DNA from: CAZDBA01 sp965224765
GTDB taxonomy: Bacteria; Planctomycetota; Planctomycetia; Pirellulales; Pirellulaceae
NCBI GenBank assembly: GCA_965224765.1
Contig: CBDDAC010000032.1
Coordinates: 8,523-72,522 of the forward strand
Direction: 5' to 3'
Length of the DNA: 64,000 bases
The notes beneath the pieces were generated by a model. The model searched no databases. It worked only from the letters and a program-made list of their open reading frames with translations, and was not told the origin of the DNA. A program made the position numbers and the translations under genes. Shown piece by piece: positions 43,971 to 52,527 of this stretch (its first letter is position 1; each line of letters opens with the position of its first letter).

Positions 43971-44375
43971 ATGGCTTTATTTGGCGAAATCGCCACCCTG
44001 AAATATGGTGGCACAACTGTTCTTTGCGTTTATGAAATGTCCTTTGGCGGTCACTCGATTGCCGAGGTCGAACGAACTTGTTTAGGGGACGTTTCTAAAC
44101 GTTTCCGTGCCTCCCAAGTGAGCGAAGCAGGTACTTTTGACTTTTCAGTGTACTACGATCCAGAAGACGCAACACATGTTGCAATTAGATCACAATCACT
44201 CGTTCCACTGGCAACCAATCCAGAATGGATTGTCGAGTATTCCAATGGCTACACGCATACCTTTGATGGCTTTGTTACACAAGCCACAATCGAAGGCATG
44301 GATCAAGAGACCGAGCTTTCTATGAAAGTTTCGCTGCGAATTGATGGCGATGTTGTACAGGCAGCAGGTGCTTAA
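43971..44375 (+). CDS. Major tail tube protein
   Basis: 134 aa. A compact all-beta protein with LFGEIATLKYGGTTVLCVYEMSFGGHS, FDFSVYYDPEDATH and a C-terminal TELSMKVSLRIDGDVV, in the tail tube position before the chaperones and tape measure. Its stop overlaps the start of the next gene by one base. Confidence 0.75.
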   Translation: MALFGEIATLKYGGTTVLCVYEMSFGGHSIAEVERTCLGDVSKRFRASQVSEAGTFDFSVYYDPEDATHVAIRSQSLVPLATNPEWIVEYSNGYTHTFDGFVTQATIEGMDQETELSMKVSLRIDGDVVQAAGA

Positions 44376-44608
44376 TGAAGACAACAATAGGAAACACTGT
44401 TTATACGTTGAAGCCGTTATCACGAGGTGATGTGAGAACAATCACTGCACTCGATGGCGAAGAACAGCTTGACGAATTGATCAAACTCAGTCTGGATCGT
44501 ACTGACGTTGATGAGATTCCCATGGCTGATTTTATGAAACTCGTGAAAGAAGCTACTGCCTTCAACGGACTTGATGATAGCGACGTGACAGCGAAAAAAA
44601 AGAGTTAG
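44375..44608 (+). CDS. Tail assembly chaperone, short (G-like) form
   Basis: 77 aa, ending AKKKS. It is the zero-frame product upstream of a slippery sequence, in the position of lambda gpG between the tail tube and tape measure genes. It is likely to coat the tape measure protein during tail assembly. Confidence 0.75.
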   Translation: MKTTIGNTVYTLKPLSRGDVRTITALDGEEQLDELIKLSLDRTDVDEIPMADFMKLVKEATAFNGLDDSDVTAKKKS

Positions 44609-44994
44609 AAACAGACGGTAATCTGTACTTTGAATTCAAATTAGCAAGGCAGTTGTGCATGACTCATACACAACTGCTTTCTGTTTTGACTCAGGAAGAA
44701 TTCAATTATTGGCTTGCCATGGAACAAGTGGACCCGATGTATTCCGACTGGCACGGGATGGCTTTAATCTGCCAAACAATCGCCAATGTCTTTTCCAAAA
44801 AAGCTTATCCCATTGATACGTGGCTTCCAGTTAAACCACCAAAGCCAAAACAAAGTCAACATGATTTGTTTCTGTGTTTGTCCGCATTGGTTCGTCACAG
44901 AACATTTATCGAGATTGGGACAGGTGGAATCAATGTACAACCGCTACATAAATGTAGGTGTAGTTACAGATCAAATGAGGAACATTGGGACTAA
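44375..44994 (+). CDS. Tail assembly chaperone, frameshift-extended (G-T-like) form
   Basis: At 44594-44602 the message has eight A then G. In the zero frame it contains A AAA AAG, the most efficient known -1 slippery heptamer. A -1 shift continues as KELETDGNLYFEFKLARQLC and joins in frame the 44653-44994 open frame (LLSVLTQEEFNYWLAMEQVDP). This mirrors lambda G/GT and most siphovirus tail chaperones. The extension has no ribosome-binding site or start of its own before 44653. Total 206 codons. Confidence 0.82.
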
Positions 44995-46745
44995 TTAAAA
45001 CATTGTCGCTTGGCGTTGGAGTCAACAGCAAGGGCGTCAAAAAAGGACTTGGCAAGGCTTCAAAGGATGTTAAATCATGGGCTTCTTCAATTCCGAAGAT
45101 AGCTTCTGGTGTGGCTATCGGTACTGGGATTGCTTCTGTGTTCGGTCGTGCGATGGATGGCTTAGGCGCACTGGTAACAACCACTTTTGAAACAGCTATC
45201 AACACCGAAACAATGGAGACTTCATTTGGCGTTTTGTTGGGTGGCGCTGCACAAGCCAAGAAAACATTGAAAGACCTAAATGATTTTTCAGATGCAACGC
45301 CATTCACTTTTGATCAAGTCACCACAGCAGGAAGAAACTTTCTTGCATTCGGTTTTCAAGCTGATGAGCTAACAGAAAAGCTTTCGATGGCTGGTGATAT
45401 CGCCAGTGGTCTGAATATTGATTACGGAGCTTTCACAGAATCAATCGGGAAAATGAAAGTTGGTAATGTGATTCAGGGCGAGGACCTGAATCAACTGGCT
45501 GGAATGGGAATTGATGTTTTCGGTGGGCTTGCCGATGTGCTTAACGTTTCAAGTTCTGAAATCAAGAAGTTGGGTAGTGAAGGTCAAATTCACTTTTCTG
45601 ATATTGAAACTATGTTCGCCAACATGACTAGCGAAGGTGGAAAATTTCAAAACATGATGGAAAAACAAAGTCAAACAGTTGCAGGTAAGTGGAGCACAAT
45701 TAGAGGAAAGTTGACCACAACATTGTCAGGTATCGGAACTTCAATTTTTGACACCTTCAATGTGAAAAGCATTATGGACTTCGCAATCACAAAGATTGGT
45801 GAGTTCAAGCCGATGCTGGAAAATACGTTGACTTGGTTTTCCTCATTGAAGCCTGTATTTATGCAAGTCTTTTCGACGTTGATATCCTACGTGTCATTAG
45901 TTTGGGACGTATGGACAACTGTATTTTCTGCAATCGGAAGTTTTATAGGTAGCTGGATAGGCGGAACATTTGACGGCTTCCTTCGTTCTGTTGTTGCTGG
46001 TTTGGCAATGATCGAGTTTGGTTTTATGAACTGGCGGAAAGTAGGCTTGTTGGCAATGTTGAAACTTGGATACGGATTGGTGTCTTTTGGCAATCAAACA
46101 ATCCATTTTCTGACAGTAGCGATTCCCTACGCCGTTGGCTATTTCGCTCGCAATTTTTCTGGCATCATGTTGACGGTAGCGGCTAACGCTTTAACTGTGT
46201 TTGAAAATCTTGCGGATAACATCGTGACGCTGTTTAAGAACATCCCTTCAATGCTGGCTGGTGATTTTTCAGGCTTGGTTAACCTTGTCGATTTAGATCG
46301 AGGCTTCATCGATTTAGTGGACGAAGCCTTCGAAGTGCCAGAGCGTATTGAAGGAAAACTTGAAACCAGCTTGAGAACACAAATGGAGAGCTTGCAGAAA
46401 GAACTTGGTGCTGGTCTTGAAGATCATGTGAATAGGAAACTGGAAGTAGCTTTTCCAACAGGTGCGATTGAATCACCAGAGATACCAGAGGTGAAAATCC
46501 CAGAAGTGGAAGTTCCTAACGTTGGTGGTGCTAGTCCTACTGGTGAAAACAAGTTTGCAAAACTGGCTGAAGTCAATTCGCAGGACGCAAGAGATACTTT
46601 GCTTCGTTTTCGTGGGCTTGGTATCAAGCCAGAGAAGGACGCAGTTGCCAAGGAAAGCCGTGATATTCAGAAGGAAACATTGGCGGAAATCAAGAAAGCA
46701 AACAAAGCTAAAGTTACCACAGAAAAAGAGTATGTCATTCCCTAA
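44985..46745 (+). CDS. Tail tape measure protein
   Basis: 586 aa from TTG 44985. The N-terminus matches phage tape-measure proteins: METSFGVLLGGAAQAKKTLKDLNDFSDATPFTFDQVTTAGRNFLAFGF, MAGDIASGLNIDYGAF, and FSDIETMFANMTSEGGKFQNMMEKQSQTVAGKWSTIRG. Several hydrophobic segments follow (VFSAIGSFIGSWIGG, IMLTVAANALTVF). The length suggests a fairly short siphovirus-like tail. Confidence 0.9.
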   Translation: MGLIKTLSLGVGVNSKGVKKGLGKASKDVKSWASSIPKIASGVAIGTGIASVFGRAMDGLGALVTTTFETAINTETMETSFGVLLGGAAQAKKTLKDLNDFSDATPFTFDQVTTAGRNFLAFGFQADELTEKLSMAGDIASGLNIDYGAFTESIGKMKVGNVIQGEDLNQLAGMGIDVFGGLADVLNVSSSEIKKLGSEGQIHFSDIETMFANMTSEGGKFQNMMEKQSQTVAGKWSTIRGKLTTTLSGIGTSIFDTFNVKSIMDFAITKIGEFKPMLENTLTWFSSLKPVFMQVFSTLISYVSLVWDVWTTVFSAIGSFIGSWIGGTFDGFLRSVVAGLAMIEFGFMNWRKVGLLAMLKLGYGLVSFGNQTIHFLTVAIPYAVGYFARNFSGIMLTVAANALTVFENLADNIVTLFKNIPSMLAGDFSGLVNLVDLDRGFIDLVDEAFEVPERIEGKLETSLRTQMESLQKELGAGLEDHVNRKLEVAFPTGAIESPEIPEVKIPEVEVPNVGGASPTGENKFAKLAEVNSQDARDTLLRFRGLGIKPEKDAVAKESRDIQKETLAEIKKANKAKVTTEKEYVIP

Positions 46746-46752
46746 ATAGGAT

Positions 46753-47726
46753 ATGACCATAACAAGCGAATGCATTCAACCCAATTCAAGAAGTGGGAAG
46801 ATTACCAAAGAGAGTTTGAGTTACTCAGTAACTTACAACGTTGAAACTGACGACAAGAGCGATAGCCCTGTTGATATCGCTGCTGATTTTACTTACTCCG
46901 TTGGCGATAGTTTTGAAGGCTATCCCGTCACAGATATTGCCATCACAGAGAGCCAAGAAGATGGCTTTAGCTGGGATGTGGCGATAACTTATGGTGGAGA
47001 AAATACAGACAACCCACTTGATGAGCCAGCGTCCTATTCAATCTCGTATTCGCCAACAGAAGTACCAGTTGATTTTGATATCAATGGCGATGCGATTCTA
47101 AATTCTGCTGGCGACCCATTCAATGAGATTTGTTTCTCCGAAGAATTTCGCCCTGTAATTTCTGTAACTAAAAATTTCGCTACTTATCCAGCAGGTTTGG
47201 CGGAAAACGCAGACCGTACCGTCAACAGTGCTGCATTCTTAGGCTTCGCTGCTGGTACAGTCCGCTTTGTCGGGATCAGTGGTAACAGCCAGTACAACGA
47301 AACAATCGGCACTTACTATTCAGTCACGATTGAGTTTGCAATTCAACCGACATGGAAGAAGCAGATATTGAATCAAGGTTTTCGTGAACTTGACGGCGGC
47401 GAGTTGGTAATGATCCAACTTGACGGAAAAGATATTTCGCAGCCAGTACCGTTGAAAGCAGATGGTACAAAACTTCCTGGTAACCGTTCACGGGTTTTGA
47501 AAAATTGTGGTTCAGTAATGCCAGCAAGCACAACAAAAAGTGTGTCGACGCGAACCTGAGATTCTGCATTCGACTTTGCTGCTGTGCTTGCTTCCTGTTC
47601 GACCACAATATGTTGTGGTCAATCGGAACCCCGTGAACGGTTACACTTCCTGTAGGTGGTACGCCAATCATGTTGGAATTCGAACTGTACGGAACTGCCA
47701 ATTACACAACGATATTTGGATTGTAA
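46753..47726 (+). pseudogene. Phage tail protein gene interrupted by the 165-bp element
   Basis: 46753-47479 encodes a beta-rich protein (TITSECIQPNSRSGKITKESLSYSVTYNV...). The frame then reads into the element and stops. Removing the element and one ACTTCCTG copy restores DGTKLPVGGTPIMLEFELYGT and a stop at 47724-47726, giving 267 codons. It lies in the distal-tail position after the tape measure, so the insertion probably blocks virion assembly. Family not recognised beyond tail protein. Confidence 0.85.
47480..47644. mobile_element. 165-bp MITE-like element, copy B
   Basis: As far as I can read, identical to copy A at 10994-11158 and in the same orientation on the plus strand. Flanked by the 8-bp duplication ACTTCCTG (47472-47479 and 47645-47652), different from that of copy A, so the two are independent insertions. 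Ends are GTAACCGTTCACGGG on both sides. Confidence 0.95.
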
Positions 47727-48142
47727 TGTTTGATAAAAGAAGCCGAGACCGAATCAGTAGCGCCGTTCGTCGTGTTGAGCGAAGTGGATCTAGCCGTGTT
47801 GGTGAAAAGAAGATTTGGAACTCGGTAGGTGGCGGCGACAAGAACAGCATTGAACCGTTGTTGGCTTACAAGGTAGGCGGCAACGATGGTGATGGAACGA
47901 GCGAGCCAAGCTACACCTACTCATTCCGTTTGTTTTCAGATCCAACTGGTGATTATGTTTTGTCTGGAATCAATCCAACATCAGGAGGGCATAAACACGT
48001 GAGGACTGATGGGAGTTACACAGAAGCAACTGTTGCCATTGGTGCTTTTGATGACAATGACGATTTGAAGATCATCTTTCTTAATGAAGTGCCAAACGTA
48101 GCTCAGTGTGAAGCAGGAACAGGTGGACCCATTGACCCGTAA
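47726..48142 (+). CDS. Hypothetical phage tail-region protein
   Basis: 138 aa. ATG 47726 overlaps the stop of the interrupted gene (TAATG), which marks the true start; the same frame is open upstream through the inserted element and should not be included. It has a basic N-terminus (MFDKRSRDRISSAVRRVERSG) and a later part rich in G, D and S. Position suggests a minor tail component. Confidence 0.6.
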   Translation: MFDKRSRDRISSAVRRVERSGSSRVGEKKIWNSVGGGDKNSIEPLLAYKVGGNDGDGTSEPSYTYSFRLFSDPTGDYVLSGINPTSGGHKHVRTDGSYTEATVAIGAFDDNDDLKIIFLNEVPNVAQCEAGTGGPIDP

Positions 48143-49022
48143 TTTGAATCCTACAGGCAAGTTTCAAATTAACTCTGATGGTTTGATGAGAATTGGGACT
48201 TGTGATTGTTGTGATAACGAGGATGAATTTTGCTGCTTCAATTGTTCTTACACTGAAAGCATAAATGTTACCATCGAAGGCATGGAGAACAGTGATACAC
48301 CTGTTAGTGATCCTTATGACGTTTACGATCCAGAATTCCATACAAATATTTGGTCTGACTTCAATGGCAGTTATGATTTGCCAACAAGTGTTCCTACCTA
48401 TCCTTGCCTTTGGTTCAACAACACAGCGGGACAAGCAGCCAGTGTTGTAAGAGAGTTTCACGTCCCTGTTGATTCCAACTGGGAATCCTATTACAGATCA
48501 CTTGATATCGTTAATCTTAAAATCACTGGATATTCAACCACCAGCAGCAGCAATAGATTGTTGACTGCTAGTTTGAGAATCACGCAGTGGAAAGTGCCAG
48601 AAGGAACAGGACCACCATTTGATGTTGAGTATTATCATGCAGCCATATTTTTTGGATTCTCAATTGAGCATGATCAAGTCTGTGATGTTGATTTGCCTTT
48701 AACGTTGCCAATCACGTCTGTCGGAATTCAGTTTCGATCAGGCAGCTATAACGCAATTGATGAAGAATATTGGGGTGACTTTGGTGCAGCAAATGCAACT
48801 GCTGTTGTATCTTGTGGTCAAGAACCAAGCGGTGCAGAGCTAGGTGGTTCGGCAGCAATCAACATGAACCACTGGACAACAGGCACAGGCGGTGTTGGAA
48901 TCGGTGGCTCTGCTGTTGAATCGCATACAAGCAGCAAAGAATTTGATGAGGTTGCAACGGGTGGTGCAATTGTTGGTGGCTCTGCTGGTGTTGATTTCGT
49001 ACCTGATGAACTGGGAATGTGA
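48108..49022 (+). CDS. Phage tail fibre or baseplate-like structural protein
   Basis: 304 aa from GTG 48108. A Cys-rich patch (TCDCCDNEDEFCCFNC) is followed by a long beta-rich domain. The C-terminus carries a degenerate repeat of G-G-S-A with about 22-residue spacing (ELGGSAAINMN, GIGGSAVESH, IVGGSAGVDF), consistent with a fibre-like or host-interaction module. It is the last prophage gene. I see no lysis gene after it; 49023-49168 is non-coding and leads to attR. Confidence 0.55.
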   Translation: MKQEQVDPLTRNLNPTGKFQINSDGLMRIGTCDCCDNEDEFCCFNCSYTESINVTIEGMENSDTPVSDPYDVYDPEFHTNIWSDFNGSYDLPTSVPTYPCLWFNNTAGQAASVVREFHVPVDSNWESYYRSLDIVNLKITGYSTTSSSNRLLTASLRITQWKVPEGTGPPFDVEYYHAAIFFGFSIEHDQVCDVDLPLTLPITSVGIQFRSGSYNAIDEEYWGDFGAANATAVVSCGQEPSGAELGGSAAINMNHWTTGTGGVGIGGSAVESHTSSKEFDEVATGGAIVGGSAGVDFVPDELGM

Positions 49023-49168
49023 TCAGGTTGGTTGCACAAAAGTTGCACACTTTCAGGGTAAATTTAGGAAGATTCGGACAAGTTTGGGAAGATTTCCTTC
49101 TAACAAAATCAGTGTTTTCATTCGGTAAATGGGGTATACAAGGTGTTTTCGCCAGAGTTGTCTGGCTT

Positions 49169-49178
49169 ACCTCATGTT
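49169..49178 (+). other. Candidate prophage attR core
   Basis: ACCTCATGTT, the same as at 28120-28129. The host side continues GTTGGACGACC, a GTTRRRY attC R' core (49176-49182) followed by a ParDE cassette. This is the missing right end of the attC at 27855-28129. Confidence 0.65.
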
Positions 49179-49186
49179 GGACGACC

Positions 49187-49470
49187 TCAGAGTTTGGTGA
49201 TGTCGCGATCACCCGGGATGACGCGCAGAATTTCCACGCTGTCGCCATGTTTTCGATGGAAAATCACGTAACGGCCCACGAAGTTGCAACGCACATCGCC
49301 TCCCAACTGCGATCGTACTTCACCGATCTCCGGTTGCGACGCTAACAGCAGACACTTAGCTTCAATCTTCTCGACCCAAGACACGGCTGCGCTTGGCTTG
49401 TCTCGCGCTATGTACTGCAGAATGTCAACCAAATCTGTTGTGCGGCTGTCGAATAGAAGGGTTTCTTCAT
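49187..49470 (-). pseudogene. parE: ParE-type toxin, frameshifted
   Basis: The ATG at 49470 overlaps the antitoxin stop (ATGA) and reads MKKPFYSTAAQQ, then hits an early stop because one base is missing near 49432 (CAGATTTGG where CAGGATTTGG is expected). With that base the frame continues DLVDILQYIARDKPSAAVSWVEKIE, a canonical ParE, and gives 95 codons including stop. The rest (GRYVIFHRKHGDSVEILRVIPG) is intact. Loss of a toxin with its antitoxin kept is a stable state. Confidence 0.8.
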
Positions 49471-49703
49471 CCGTTGGCTGCTTCTGCTGCCATTGCCTTT
49501 AGTTTCGCGAACACCGTGTCGTGATCGTGCAATTCTCCGTTGTCGGCTTGGTCGATTCCCACCTGAACCGCTTCCCGCAGCTTCTCATTTGACACCAACA
49601 AACGTACGCCTTCGGATACCGCCTCTTGTACCGAACCAAACCTACCGATGTTGACTAATGCCTCAATGGCTGAACGTTGATCTTGTGGTAACTGGATATC
49701 CAT
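49467..49703 (-). CDS. parD: ParD-type antitoxin
   Basis: 78 aa from ATG 49703, preceded by GGAGTG. MDIQLPQDQRSAIEALVNIGRFGSVQEAVSEGVRLL is a ribbon-helix-helix domain, and the acidic tail is intact. A longer frame from 49784 reads into the attC arm and is rejected. It is paralogous in layout to the ParD at 26517. Confidence 0.85.
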   Translation of the reverse strand: MDIQLPQDQRSAIEALVNIGRFGSVQEAVSEGVRLLVSNEKLREAVQVGIDQADNGELHDHDTVFAKLKAMAAEAANG

Positions 49704-49745
49704 TTTGTTCACTCCAATGGAGACTCGGAACACGACGCGACGGTC

Positions 49746-49800
49746 GTTTAACATGGTTTTTACGCAAAGCCCCTTCGGGGACATCTTCGTCGTGGTTTTG
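49746..49800 (+). repeat. attC-like site, left arm (R'' GTTTAAC)
   Basis: GTTTAACATGGTTTTTACGC and a GCCCCTTCGGGG hairpin. R'' fits RYYYAAC. It ends the second ParDE cassette as expected. The right arm is missing, replaced by the dispersed repeat and the IS4-type remnant. Confidence 0.6.
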
Positions 49801-49809
49801 ACCGCGTCC

Positions 49810-49869
49810 CAATAGTGTTCGGCACGGGAGTTTCTTCTCAGTGATTCGTTGATTTTGTCGTCTGATTGC
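49810..49869 (+). repeat. ~62-bp dispersed repeat, copy 2
   Basis: Similar (about 88%) to the reverse complement of 13543-13605. It lies between the truncated attC arm and the IS4-type transposase remnant and may mark that element's end. The remaining stretch to 49981 is non-coding. Confidence 0.7.
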
Positions 49870-49981
49870 TAGATGCCTGCCGGGATTATGTTGGTGGCAA
49901 GGAGGGCGGAGGCCGCAGTCGGTTAATTGGATACCGACCGCGCAGCGTGAAGTGTCGCAGATAGGATCGACAAGATTTGCC

Positions 49982-50863
49982 CTATGCGTCTTGAGATTTC
50001 AATTTTTCGATATGGGCCATGAGCTCGTCCTCATCGGCCAATCCAGTGAAGTAAAAGCAGATCATCTCGTAAGTCCGCAGCGTTGGCTTCTTTCCAGTCC
50101 ACAGTGCGATTAGCATGCAGGCGATAATCGCACAGTAAGTTTGAATCTCAATGCCATTTTGATCTTGGCTGAGCAAATGCCGACAGCCAAGGATTTGCTT
50201 GAAAAAACGGAAGAAGATTTCGATCGCCCACCGCTCGGAGAAGATCAGGCCGATGACGTCCGCTGGCACATCGAGCAAGTTAGTCGCGATGCGTAGAATG
50301 CCGTCGCTATCAACACCACTGGAACCGCCGCGGTACTTTCCTCGCGTTGTGTGCGGGTTGGTGCGAATGCAAATGATTCGCACTGGATGATTGAAGTTGG
50401 AACCTTTAGAAAACTCTACGATCTCATCACTGATGATTTCATTCAATTCGGCGCTGTCGTTGCGGTAGTTCTCTTTCACAACCGCGTAAACACTGTTGTC
50501 ACGCAGGCGACAGACATAGCTGCTCCTGGAGTCAACGATTTGGTTGAACAAAGCGAACTTTGCATAGCCGCGATCGGTCACGTACAACCGGTCTGGCTCG
50601 ATAACTTTTGATAACATCGCCCGCTCGTCGTGCTCGCCGCCACCGTTGGGAGTCACGTCAACGCGAGTCGCAATGCCTCGCAAGATCTCGAAGTGCGTAT
50701 GCAGCCGCCACTTAACCATCCCGTTACCGTCGTCGGCGTCCTTACTCAAAGAGACATTGAAGCTTTTCCAGCCAGCAAATTCAATACTGAAGTTGGACGC
50801 GCATGGCTGGAATCCGCTGCAATTAATGCGGCTATATTCGTCGTGGAGAAGAACATTTCTCAC
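49982..50863 (-). pseudogene. IS4-family transposase, N-terminally truncated
   Basis: 293 aa. The DDE-type core is recognisable: NGMVKWRLHTHFEILRGIA, LYVTDRGYAKFALFNQIV (second Asp), YVCRLRDNSVY and the YREK-like region IFSERWAIEIFFRFFKQILGCRHLLS, in which Glu is the third catalytic residue. The N-terminal part with the first catalytic Asp is missing. The frame begins next to the 3' end of the neighbouring gene, so the element is cut at that side. Confidence 0.75.
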
Positions 50864-50874
50864 AAATTTTAAGA

Positions 50875-51396
50875 CTATTTCGAAGCACCATTCAGCAAAT
50901 AGACCATTGACGTTGCCATCTGCTCAGTGAAGGTGATTGCCGCCTTTTTTTCATTGAAAAAAATCGTAAACTCACCGGCACCAGTCTGCTTGTAATGATA
51001 ACGATCCTTTTGGTCGTCGTGCGTAAGTACGACCTTCCAGTCCACTTCACCGATTGGATCGATTTCAAAGAAGTACTTTCCTGTGTCAACCCGAACCCGA
51101 AATGATGCTTCATCACGGAAAATATTCTTTTCACCCAAATCCAAACTCCACCCTTCTACATTATCAATTTCATTCTCAGCGGCTTGGTTCAGATCTATTG
51201 AAATGTAGGCGGTGTCTTCGGACTTCTTTGTCCTGTTAAACAAACTCACAACGAGCGTCGCTGGGTGGGAGATCGTAAACGATCTGGATTCAAGTTTTCC
51301 CTTTCCTTCCATCGAAAAAATTGGGGTCTGCCCAAAAGAATCACTGCAAAGGGAAACGAATATCAAGGCAACAATAAACTGTCGAATAAGATTCAT
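50875..51396 (-). CDS. Secreted hypothetical protein
   Basis: 173 aa with a signal peptide (MNLIRQFIVALIFVSLCSDSFGQ). The mature part is beta-rich with no catalytic motif recognised (VVSLFNRTKKSEDTAYISIDL, GKYFFEIDPIGEVDWKVVLTHDD), resembling a small beta-sandwich of the pre-peptidase C-terminal type. Its 3' end abuts the truncated IS4-type element, so its last residues may be altered. Confidence 0.6.
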   Translation of the reverse strand: MNLIRQFIVALIFVSLCSDSFGQTPIFSMEGKGKLESRSFTISHPATLVVSLFNRTKKSEDTAYISIDLNQAAENEIDNVEGWSLDLGEKNIFRDEASFRVRVDTGKYFFEIDPIGEVDWKVVLTHDDQKDRYHYKQTGAGEFTIFFNEKKAAITFTEQMATSMVYLLNGASK

Positions 51397-51634
51397 TGGT
51401 TAAATTCCAATTAGAAAAGATGCAAAAAATGCCCGACTGGGTTGACGGATTTCCAAGAGCGTTTGGCTGTTGCCCGTTACGTTGTCGCGGTTGAGTGTAA
51501 TCGAAAGGCCATTCATGACTGAAAATCGGAAATCGTCGGATCCACCCCCAAATGGGTATTGCAAATACTAATGTCAGCACCAAAACCGCAAAAGCGGAAA
51601 CCGATGAGAGGACAATGATTTCTTGCTTATTCAT
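51341..51634 (-). CDS. Small membrane protein (uncertain)
   Basis: 97 aa. The N-terminal half has one clear transmembrane helix (VLSSVSAFAVLVLTLVFAIPIWGW). The C-terminal half overlaps the downstream secreted-protein gene in another frame and looks less protein-like, so the true end may be earlier or the frame disturbed. Confidence 0.35.
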   Translation of the reverse strand: MNKQEIIVLSSVSAFAVLVLTLVFAIPIWGWIRRFPIFSHEWPFDYTQPRQRNGQQPNALGNPSTQSGIFCIFSNWNLTNESYSTVYCCLDIRFPLQ

Positions 51635-51698
51635 GAAAATGCCATTGGAAAAGAGCGTAAGACGAGCGAATCATCTTACCAACTTGGCATGGCAAAGC

Positions 51699-51735
51699 AA
51701 AAAAAATGCCCCGCCGGTTGAACAGCCGGCGAGGA
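51699..51735 (-). terminator. Rho-independent terminator of tRNA-Asp transcript
   Basis: On the minus strand a CGCCGG...CCGGCG hairpin followed by eight T, about 100 bp downstream of the tRNA gene. Confidence 0.8.
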
Positions 51736-51840
51736 CTGAGTCGTGACCATTTAAATACCAGCGATCTTGAGTGAACTGGTACCCATCGCGACGACCTTTT
51801 TTATCGCACGTCTTGAAATTCAACAAGACGCGCCTCGTAG

Positions 51841-51914
51841 CGACGTTGACGGGACTCGAACCCGCAACCTCCGGATCGACAGTCCGGGACTCTAACCAAT
51901 TGAGCTACAACGCC
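51841..51914 (-). tRNA. tRNA-Asp (GTC)
   Basis: A 74-nt cloverleaf on the minus strand. The acceptor stem GGCGTTG pairs with CAACGTC (one G-U). The D arm is GCTCAATTGGTTAGAGT, the anticodon stem CCGGA/TCCGG with loop CTGTCGA (anticodon GTC), and the T arm GCGGGTTCGAGTCCCGT. CCA is not encoded. Confidence 0.95.
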
Positions 51915-52527
51915 TTCAATTCAGAAGTAGGAAAATATCCCGAATCGACGTCCTTTGCAAGATGTAATGAGATTTTCCCGAGAAATTGATTTTTTTTGGG
52001 AAATTTCACTCTTCACGCAACGGTTTTCAACTTCCAACTCATTGGGATGTATCGGCCATTTTATCGCCAAACGATAGCCGAATTGCCCCGTGAAAATGGC
52101 TGCCGAAATCCGCCCCCGTCATTGGACTCAATTCCCATTTCAAAGCGACAGGACGGTCCTGACGCGGCGGCTCTCTGTGGAACCACGACCGTTGCCCGAA
52201 ACCGCGACCTTGGGTCAGCAGCTCGCGACTAAGCCTACCGGCACGTGGAAACAATTTCCTTAACAGGTGCGACCTCGCCCCCTTTGTAGATCTGACTCCC
52301 TGCTGTTGGCCGATTGTGTGCCCGAACAATCAAACCAGCCCGGACAACTGGATCGTCACAACCAATCCTCGGCACAATTCTTCATTAGTGAATCCGTACT
52401 TCTCCCATCACATCCCTCAAAGAAACCTAAGGTTGTGTGAAGCTTGGAATTAGACTTGGGCCTAGATCCGTCCAAGCAAATCAACACTCCTTTGTTTGGC
52501 TGGAAAGACCAGCCTTGAGAGAAACCC
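51915..52527. other. Intergenic region, no gene
   Basis: Short frames in 51996-52330 look like shadows and have no protein-like sequence. The tRNA promoter should lie just right of 51914. Nothing else recognised. Confidence 0.5.

Larger units (their letters stand above)
28130..49178 (+). mobile_element. Prophage, siphovirus-like with HK97-type head, 21.05 kb
   Basis: The gene order is integrase, excisionase, small regulators, prim-pol, SF3 helicase, HNH, terminase small and large, portal, prohead protease, major capsid, connectors, tail tube, tail chaperones, tape measure and tail proteins. Almost all genes run on the plus strand, and base composition is visibly more AT-rich than in the flanking host genes. 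I see no endolysin, holin or CI-like repressor. One tail gene is broken by a 165-bp element, so the phage is probably defective. Confidence 0.88.

Noticed and set aside
47540..47725. Upstream extension of the 47726 gene
   Set aside because: It lies within the inserted 165-bp element and the 3' end of the interrupted tail gene; the TAATG overlap marks the real start.
49704..49784. Longer antitoxin start at 49784
   Set aside because: The extra residues come from the attC-like arm, and the GGAGTG ribosome-binding site fits ATG 49703.
51996..52330. Short frames on both strands after tRNA-Asp
   Set aside because: No protein-like composition, no ribosome-binding sites, and they overlap each other in antisense.
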